From the NCBI GenBank assembly GCA_943735955.1, contig OX030966.1, positions 3,685,976-3,749,975 on the forward strand: a DNA stretch of 64,000 nt, given 5' to 3'. The notes under the pieces are model-generated. The model saw only the letters and a list, made by a program, of their open reading frames with translations, was not told the DNA's origin and did no database searches. A program made the position numbers and the translations under genes. This stretch comes from Piscicola geometra (Eukaryota > Annelida > Clitellata > Hirudinida > Piscicolidae). Positions 1 to 9,562 of this stretch are shown in pieces (the first letter of the stretch is position 1; each line of letters starts with the position of its first letter).

Positions 1-180
1 CCATTTTGTGCGCGATGCAGTTAAACTAGATAGACAACGATGCTGGGAGTCGAAGCTACGACTTTCGGATCAATAAAACATTTGAAGAATCAAACGTCAT
101 GGAGTGACCAAAGTGCTGGAATATAAAAAGAATGGAAGCTTGAAATGACGCAAGCAGATGCAACTAAAATAAATAATTTG
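1..180. other. unannotated flank
   Basis: No gene or recognisable element seen. AT-rich unique-looking sequence that leads into the first tandem array. Confidence 0.5.
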
Positions 181-505
181 TTGTATAAACAAAAACAACT
201 TTAAATAGTTTTATAAACAAAAACAACAACTCTAAATAGTTCTATAAACATAAACAACAACTCTAAATAGTTATATAAACAAAAACAACAATTCTAAATA
301 GTTTTATAAACAAAAACAACAACTCTAAATAGTTTTATAAACAAAAAAACAACTCTGAATAGTTTTATAAACAAAAACAACAACTCTAAATAGTTTTATA
401 AACAAAAACAACAACTCTATATAGTTTTATAAACAAAAACAACAACTCTAAATAGTTTTATAAACAAAAACAACAACTCTAAACAGTTTTATAAACAAAA
501 ACAAA
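181..505. repeat. 31-bp minisatellite, about 10 copies
   Basis: Tandem units of about 31 bp share the core TAAACAAAAACAACAACTCT followed by an AAATAGTTTTA segment. Single-base differences between copies show ordinary array divergence. No coding potential. Confidence 0.93.
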
Positions 506-712
506 AAGCGTAGTTGAATTAGAAAAAGGATGAAATGGACTGACAATTCAAATGACCTGCTAGGCCTTCAACAGCACAAAACACAACAAGAATAGTGATG
601 ATGATGATGGTGGTGGTGGTGATGATGATGATGGTGTTGTGGAGGGCATAACCACATCGACCTTCAAGTGAGATGACTGTTTGTTGTTATCCTGATCAAC
701 TGTGGTGTGGTG

Positions 713-3060
713 TGGTGGAGAAGTGGGTTGGTGAAAGACTGGATTGGTGGAGAGGTGGGATGGTGGTGTGGTGGGTTGGTGGAGTACTGGGTTGGTGGAG
801 TACTGGGTTGGTGGAGTACTGGGTTGGTGGAGTACTAGGTTGGTGGAGTACTGGGTTGGTGGAGTACTGGGTTGGTGGAGTACTGGGTTGGTGGAGTACT
901 GGGTTGGTGGAGTACTGGGTTGGTGGAGTACTAGGTTGGTGGAGTACTAGGTTGGTGGAGTACTGGGATGGTGGAGTACTGGGTTGGTGGAGTACTGGGA
1001 TGGTGGAGTACTGGGTTGGTGGAGTACTGGGTTGGTGGAGTACTGGGTTGGTGGAGTACTGGGTTGGTGGAGTACTGGGTTGGTGGAGAGGTGGGGTAGT
1101 GGGATGGTGGAGTAGTGGGTTGGTGGAGTACTGGGTTGGTGGAGTGGTTGATTGGTGGAGTAGTGGGATGGTGGAGTACTGGGTTGGTGGAGTACTGGGA
1201 TGGTGGAGTACTGGGTTGGTGGAGTACTGGGTTGGTGGAGTACTGGGTTGGTGGAGTACTGGGTTGGTGGAGTACTGGGATGGTGGAGTACTGGGTTGGT
1301 GGAGTACTGGGTTGGTGGAGTACTGGGTTGGTGGAGTACTGGGATGGTGGAGTACTGGGTTGGTGGAGTACTGGGTTGGTGGAGTACTGGGTTGGTGGAG
1401 TACTGGGTTGGTGGAGTACTGGGTTGGTGGAGTACTGGGTTGGTGGAGTACTGGGTTGGTGGAGTGGTTGATTGGTGGAGTAGTGGGATGGTGGAGTAGT
1501 GGGATGGTGGAGTACTGGGTTGGTGGAGTACTGGGATGGTGGAGTACTGGGTTGGTGGAGTACTGGGATGGTGGAGTACTGGGTTATGGAGTACTGGGTT
1601 GGTGGAGTACTGGGTTGGTGGAGTACTGGGATGGTGGAGTACTGGGTTGGTGGAGTACTGGGTTGGTGGAGTACTGGGATGGTGGAGTACTGGGTTGGTG
1701 GAGTACTGGGTTGGTGGAGTACTGGGATGGTGGAGTACTGGGATGATGGAGTACTGGGTTGGTGGAGTACTGGGTTGGTGGAGTACTGGGTTGGTGGAGT
1801 ACTGGGTTGGTGGAGTACTGGGTTGGTGGAGTGGTTGATTGGTGGAGTAGTGGGATGGTGGAGTAGTGGGATGGTGGAGTACTGGGTTGGTGGAGTACTG
1901 GGTTGGTGGAGTACTGGGATGGTGGAGTACTGGGTTGGTGGAGTACTGGGTTGGTGGAGTACTGGGTTGGTGGAGTACTGGGTTGGTGGAGTACTGGGTT
2001 GGTGGAGAGGTGGGGTAGTGGGATGGTGGAGTAGTGGGTTGGTGGAGTACTGGGTTGGTGGAGTGGTTGATTGGTGGAGTAGTGGGATGGTGGAGTACTG
2101 GGTTGGTGGAGTACTGGGATGGTGGAGTACTGGGTTGGTGGAGTACTGGGTTGGTGGAGTACTGGGTTGGTGGAGTACTGGGTTGGTGGAGTACTGGGAT
2201 GGTGGAGTACTGGGTTGGTGGAGTACTGGGTTGGTGGAGTACTGGGTTGGTGGAGTACTGGGATGGTGGAGTACTGGGTTGGTGGAGTACTGGGTTGGTG
2301 GAGTACTGGGTTGGTGGAGTACTGGGTTGGTGGAGTACTGGGTTGGTGGAGTACTGGGTTGGTGGAGTACTGGGTTGGTGGAGTGGTTGATTGGTGGAGT
2401 AGTGGGATGGTGGAGTAGTGGGATGGTGGAGTACTGGGTTGGTGGAGTACTGGGATGGTGGAGTACTGGGTTGGTGGAGTACTGGGATGGTGGAGTACTG
2501 GGTTGGTGGAGTACTGGGTTGGTGGAGTACTGGGTTGGTGGAGTGGTTGATTGGTGGAGTAGTGGGATGGTGGAGTAGTGGGATGGTGGAGTACTGGGTT
2601 GGTGGAGTACTGGGATGGTGGAGTACTGGGTTGGTGGAGTACTGGGATGGTGGAGTACTGGGTTATGGAGTACTGGGTTGGTGGAGTACTGGGTTGGTGG
2701 AGTACTGGGTTGGTGGAGTACTGGGTTGGTGGAGTACTGGGTTGGTGGAGTGGTTGATTGGTGGAGTAGTGGGATGGTGGAGTAGTGGGATGGTGGAGTA
2801 CTGGGTTGGTGGAGTACTGGGTTGGTGGAGTACTGGGATGGTGGAGTACTGGGTTGGTGGAGTACTGGGTTGGTGGAGTACTGGGTTGGTGGAGTACTGG
2901 GTTGGTGGAGTACTGGGATGGTGGAGTACTGGGTTGGTGGAGTACTGGGATGGTGAAGTACTGAGTTGGTGGAGTACTGGGTTGGTGGAGTACTGGGTTG
3001 GTGGAGAGGTGGGGTAGTGGGATGGTGGAGTAGTGGGTTGGTGGAGTACTGGGTTGGTGG
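713..3060. repeat. 16-bp G-rich minisatellite with a 919-bp higher-order period
   Basis: The unit TACTGGGTTGGTGGAG is repeated about 145 times, with scattered variants (GGGATGG, GGTTGATTGG, GGTTATGG). The variant pattern recurs: the blocks starting at 1115, 1200 and 1499 reappear at 2034, 2119 and 2418, each offset by 919 bp. A 16-bp unit cycles through all three frames without a stop, so the long Trp/Gly/Val-rich open frames here are artefacts. Confidence 0.96.
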
Positions 3061-6000
3061 AGTGGTGGGATGGTGGAGTAGTGGGATGGTGGAGTAGTGG
3101 GATGGTGGATTGGTGGAGTGGTGGAGTAGTGGGATGGTGGAATGGTTGATTGGTGGAGTGGTTGATTGGTGGAGCAGTGGAATGGTGGAGTAGTGGGATG
3201 GTGGATTGGTGGAGTGGTGGAGTAGTGAGATGGTGGAGTGGTGGGATGGTGGAGTAGTGGGATGGTGGAGTGGTGGGATGGTGGAGTGGTGGGATGGTGG
3301 AGTGGTGGGATGGTGGAGTAGTGGGATGGTGGAGTGGTTGAATGGTGGAGTGGTTGATTGGTGGAGTGGTGGGATGGTGAAGTGGTGGGATGGTGGAGTA
3401 GTGGGATGGTGGAGTAGTGGGATGGTGGAGTGGTGGGATGGTGAAGTAGTGGGATGGTGGAGTGGTTGAATGGTGGAGTGGTGGGATGGTGGAGTAGTGG
3501 GATGGTGGAGTAGTGAGATGGTGGAGTGGTGGGATGGTGGGGTAGTGGGATGGTGGAGTGGTGGGATGGTGGAGTGGTGGAGTAGTGAGATGGTGGAATA
3601 CTGGGTTGGTGGAGTAGTGAGATGGTGGAGTAGTGGGATGGTGGAGTAGTGGGATGGTGGATTGGTGGGATGGTGGAGTGGTGGAGTGGTGGATTGGTAG
3701 AGTGGTGGGATGGTGGAGTGGTGGGATGGTGGAGTGGTTGGTTGGTGGAGTAGTGGGATGGTGGAGTGGTTGATTGGTGGAGTGGTGGGATGGTGGAGTG
3801 GTGGTATGGTGGAGTGGTGGAGTAGTGAGATGGTGGAGTGGTGGGATGGTGGAGTAGTGGGATGGTGGAGTACTAGGTTGGTGGAGTAGTGGGATGGTGG
3901 AGTGGTTAGATGGTGGAGTAGTGGGATGGTGGAGTGGTTAGATGGTGGAGTAGTGGGATGGTGGAGTACTAGGTTGGTGGAGTAGTGGGATGGTGGAGTG
4001 GTGGGATGGTGGATTGGTGGAGTAGTGGGATGGTGGAGTGGTGGGATGGTGGAGTGGTGGGATGGTGGAGTAGTGGGATGGTGGAATGGTGGGATGGTGG
4101 AGTGGTGGGATGGTGAAGTGGTGGGATGGTGGAGTGGTGGGATGGTAGAGTAGTGGGATGGTGGAATGGTGGGATTTTGGAGTGGTGGGATGGTGGAGTG
4201 GTGGGATGGTGAAGTGGTGGGATGGTGAAGTGGTGGGATGGTGGAGTGGTGGGATGGTGGAGTGGTGGGATGGTGGAGTGGTTGGTTGGTGGAGTAGTGG
4301 GATGGTGGAGTGGTTGATTGGTGGAGTGGTGGGATGGTGGAGTGGTGGTATGGTGGAGTGGTGGAGTAGTGAGATGGTGGAGTGGTGGGATGGTGGAGTA
4401 GTGGGATGGTGGAGTACTAGGTTGGTGGAGTAGTGGGATGGTGGAGTGGTTAGATGGTGGAGTAGTGGGATGGTGGAGTACTAAGTTGGTGGAGTAGTGG
4501 GATGGTGGAGTGGTGGGATGGTGGATTGGTGGAGTAGTGGGATGGTGGAGTGGTGGGATGGTGGAGTGGTGGGATGGTGGAGTAGTCGGATGGTGGAATG
4601 GTGGGATGGTGGAGTGGTGGGATGGTGAAGTGGTGGGATGGTGGAGTGGTGGGATGGTGGAGTAGTGGGATGGTGGAATGGTGGGATGGTGGAGTAGTGG
4701 GATGGTGGAGTGGTGGGATGGTGAAGTGGTGGGATGGTGGAGTGGTGGGATGGTGAAGTGGTGGGATGGTGAAGTGGTGGGATGGTGGAGTGGTGGGATG
4801 GTGGAGTGGTGGGATGGTGGATTGGTGGAGTAGTGGGATGGTGGAGTGGTGGGATGGTGGAGTGGTGGGATGGTGGAGTAGTGGGATGGTGGAATGGTGG
4901 GATGGTGGAGTGGTGGGATGGTGAAGTGGTGGGATGGTGGAGTGGTGGGATGGTGGAGTAGTGGGATGGTGGAATGGTGGGATGGTGGAGTGGTGGGATG
5001 GTGGAGTGGTGGGATGGTGAAGTGGTGGGATGGTGAAGTGGTGGGATGGTGGAGTGGTGGGATGGTGGATTGGTGGGATGGTGGAGTGGTGGATTGGTGG
5101 ATTGTTGGGATGGTGGAGTTGTGGAGTGGTGGATTGGTGGAGTGGTGGGATGGTGGAGTAGTGGGATGGTGGATTGGTGGGATGGTGGAGTGGTGGGATG
5201 GTGGAGTGGTGGGATGGTGGAGTGGTGGGATGGTGGAGTGGTGGGATGGTGGAGTGGTGGGATGGTGGAGTGGTGGGATGGTGGAGTGGTGGGATGGTGG
5301 AGTGGTGGGATGGTGGAGTGGTTGGTTGGTGGAGTAGTGGGATGGTGGAGTGGTTGATTGGTGGAGTGGTGGGATGGTGGAGTGGTGGTATGGTGGAGTG
5401 GTGGAGTAGTGAGATGGTGGAGTGGTGGGATGGTGGAGTAGTGGGATGGTGGAGTACTAGGTTGGTGGAGTAGTGGGATGGTGGAGTGGTTAGATGGTGG
5501 AGTAGTGGGATGGTGGAGTACTAAGTTGGTGGAGTAGTGGGATGGTGGAGTGGTGGGATGGTGGATTGGTGGAGTAGTGGGATGGTGGAGTGGTGGGATG
5601 GTGGAGTGGTGGGATGGTGGAGTAGTCGGATGGTGGAATGGTGGGATGGTGGAGTGGTGGGATGGTGAAGTGGTGGGATGGTGGAGTGGTGGGATGGTGG
5701 AGTAGTGGGATGGTGGAATGGTGGGATGGTGGAGTAGTGGGATGGTGGAGTGGTGGGATGGTGAAGTGGTGGGATGGTGGAGTGGTGGGATGGTGAAGTG
5801 GTGGGATGGTGAAGTGGTGGGATGGTGGAGTGGTGGGATGGTGGAGTGGTGGGATGGTGGATTGGTGGAGTAGTGGGATGGTGGAGTGGTGGGATGGTGG
5901 AGTGGTGGGATGGTGGAGTAGTGGGATGGTGGAATGGTGGGATGGTGGAGTGGTGGGATGGTGAAGTGGTGGGATGGTGGAGTGGTGGGATGGTGGAGTA

Positions 6001-6376
6001 GTGGGATGGTGGAATGGTGGGATGGTGGAGTGGTGGGATGGTGGAGTGGTGGGATGGTGAAGTGGTGGGATGGTGAAGTGGTGGGATGGTGGAGTGGTGG
6101 GATGGTGGATTGGTGGGATGGTGGAGTGGTGGATTGGTGGATTGTTGGGATGGTGGAGTTGTGGAGTGGTGGATTGGTGGAGTGGTGGGATGGTGGAGTA
6201 GTGGGATGGTGGATTGGTGGGATGGTGGAGTGGTGGGATGGTGGAGTGGTGGGATGGTGGAGTGGTGGGATGGTGGAGTGGTGGGATGGTGGAGTGGTGG
6301 GATGGTGGAGTGGTGGGATGGTGGAGTGGTGGGATGGTGGAGTGGTGGGATGGTGGAGTGGTGGGATGGTGGAGTT
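3061..6376. repeat. 16-bp G-rich minisatellite with a 1040-bp higher-order period
   Basis: The unit GGAGTGGTGGGATGGT is a diverged relative of the preceding array. Segments starting at 4894, 5046 and 5174 recur at 5934, 6086 and 6214, all offset by 1040 bp. The minus-strand open frames of up to 645 codons, rich in His, Pro, Thr and Ser, are a by-product of the C-rich complementary unit. The array ends about 45 bp from the stop codon of the minus-strand glypican frame. Confidence 0.96.
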
Positions 6377-6421
6377 TTTGGTTTGAAATAGGCGAAAGAA
6401 ACACCCTAGCAATATCAACTA

Positions 6422-6756
6422 CTATATTCCATAATCATCATCATCATCATTATCATCATCATCATTATCACCATTAACATCATTATCACCCCCATTATCA
6501 TAATCATAATCATCTTCACCATCATCATCATCACCATCATCATCATCATCGTCATCATCATCACCTGAGTAGTACTCTGACGGAAAGTCTGAAGAATCAT
6601 AATCATCACCGCCCTCCTCATCGACGTAGTACACCTCATTTTCCTCACTGTACGGCCTGTTGTACTCGTCATCATACGCCCACTCATCATCATCATCACC
6701 ACCACCATCATCATCATGAACACCTCGACCGACGTCATAGTTGTAATCATTTCCAT

Positions 6757-6787
<31 letters not shown>

Positions 6788-9192
6788 TTCCTCATCATCG
6801 ATTTCATGATAGTAGTCATGTGGATTATGATGATGATCATCATCATAACCAAGACCATCAGCATCGTTTCCTGAGCCTGATGACTCATAGAAGGAGGCGC
6901 TGATGCTGATGTTGTGTTCTGAAGGAGGAGGTGGTGTAGAGTGGGTGGGTGGAGTGGGTGGAGTGGAGTGGGCAGAATGATGTGGGTGGGTGGAGTGGAT
7001 ATAGGGATGTGATGATGCCATCTTTAGAAAGATAATTGAAACAACAACACCAACTCTGATTCTTGTTTGCATGGAGAGGTCTGACGGAGAGGAGAAGCTT
7101 GTTGAGTTTGTTGCTCATGTTGCCCAACACTGCAACACTCCTCTCCAACACCGTCTCGTTCAGGCAAGTGTTCTTCTGTGGTGGTGTGAGAGTGGAAGAG
7201 TGCTTCGATTGGTTGGTTGTGTGGATGGGTGGTGAGGGTGGTGGAGGAGTGATGAGGGTGTTGGATGAGTGGTGAGGGTGGTGGAGGAGTGATGAGGGTG
7301 TTGGATGAGTGGTGAGGGTGGTGGAGGAGTGGTGAGGGTGGTGGAGGAGTGGTGAGGGTGGTGGAGGAGTGATGAGGGTGTTGGATGAGTGGTGAGGGTG
7401 GTGGAGGAGTGATGAGGGTGGTGGAGGAGTGGTGAGGGTGGTGGAGGAGTGATGAGGTAGATGGAGGAGTGATGAGGGTGGTGGAAGAGTGATGAGGGTG
7501 ATGGAGGAGTGATGAGGGTGGTGGAGGAGTGGCGAGGGTGGTGGAGGAGTTGTGAGGGTGGTGGAAGAGTGGTGAGGGTGGTGGAAGAGTGGTGAGGGTG
7601 GTGGAGGAGTGGTGAGGGTGGTGGAAGAGTGGTGAGAGTGGTGGAGGAGTTGTGAGGGTGGTGGAGGAGTGATGAGGGTGGTGGAGGAGTGGTGAGGATG
7701 GTGGAGAAGTTGTGAAGGTGGTGGAGGAGTGGTGAGGGTGGTGGAGGAGTGGTGAGGGTGATGGAAGAGTGGCGAGGGTGGTGGAGGAGTGGTGAGGGTG
7801 GTGAAGGAGTGGCGAGGGTAGTGGAGGGAGCATTATGTGCTGCTAACCTCCAAGTAAACTTCTTCGAATACAGCATTCTGCAACTGCGGTGGCCTGTTGG
7901 AGAGATTTGAAAGTGATTCAGCCTCCACGTGTGCTCCACCACCAACACTCACAAATCCATCCCTCACACCACCAACCCTCAACCACCACCCTTTACACTA
8001 CCATCCCTCAACCACCATCCCTTACACTACCATCCCTCAACCACCACCCATCCCACCACCACCCCTCACACCACCATCCCTCACACCACCACCCCTCACA
8101 CCACCACCCCTCACCACACCACCATCCCTCACACCACCACCCCTCACACCACCATCCCTCACACCACCACCCCTTACACCACCACCCCTCACACCACCAC
8201 CCTTTACACCACCACCCCTCACACCACCACCCCTCACACCACCACCCCTCACCACACCACCATCCCTCACACCACCACCCCTCACACCACCATCCCTCAC
8301 ACCACCACCCCTCACACCACCACCCCTTTACACCACCACCCCTCACACCACCATCCCTCACACCACCACCCTTTACACCACCACCCCTCACACCACCACC
8401 CTTTACACCACCACCCCTCACACCACCACCCCTCACACCACCACCCTTCACAGCATCACCCCTCACACCACCACCCTTTACACCACCATCCCTCACACCA
8501 CCATCCCTCACACCACCACCCCTCACACCACCATCCCTCACACCACCACCCTTTACACCACCACCCCTCACACCACCACCCTTTACACCACCACCCCTCA
8601 CACCACCACCCCTCACACCACCACCCTTCACACCACCACCCCTCACACCACCACCCCTCACCACACCACCATCCCTCACACCACCACCCCTCACACCACC
8701 ATCCCTCACACCACCACCCCTCACACCACCACCCCTTTACACCACCACCCCTCACACCACCATCCCTCACACCACCACCCTTTACACCACCACCCCTCAC
8801 ACCACCACCCTTTACACCACCACCCCTCACACCACCACCCTTCACAGCATCACCCCTCACACCACCACCCTTTACACCACCATCCCTCACACCCCCATCC
8901 CTCACACCACCACCCCTCACACCACCATCCCTCACACCACCACCCTTTACACCACCACCCCTCACACCACCATCCCTCACACCACCATCCCTCACACCAC
9001 CACCCTTTACACCACCACCCCTCACACCACCACCCCTCACACCACCATCCCTCACACCACCACCCTTTACACCACCACCCCTCACACCACCACCCCTCAC
9101 ACCACCATCCCTCACACCACCTCCTAGTAAGCAACCACTCACTCTTTCAGCAATTTGATATAACAGTCATGCTTATGGTCCAAGAATGGTGC

Positions 9193-9254
<62 letters not shown>

Positions 9255-9508
9255 TTGATGATGGTGTTGATGATGTTGATGATGATGTTGATGATGATGA
9301 TGATGAAAAAGAGATAGGAGGAGAGAAAGAAAAGGAGGAAGTGAGTTGGAGGCAGAGGGATGTGATGATGGAAGAGAGGAAGTTGCTGGTTCCCCTCACA
9401 TCCACCCTTATCTCGTCCATCCTGTCTCCGAAGCCACCACTTGACCAAGAGAAGGAGGGAGATGAAGACGAAGATGAAAATGACACTGATGATGATGATG
9501 ATGATGGA

Positions 9509-9562
<54 letters not shown>

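Noticed and set aside
673..6418. Open frames of 300-645 codons on both strands
   Set aside because: They arise because the 16-bp units contain no stop codon in any frame. Protein periodicity follows the DNA repeat, overlapping frames exist on both strands, and there are no splice or start contexts.
7889..9195. Thr/Pro/His proteins of over 400 codons and Gly-Val frames on the other strand
   Set aside because: They are a by-product of the 15-bp intronic minisatellite, open in all six frames.
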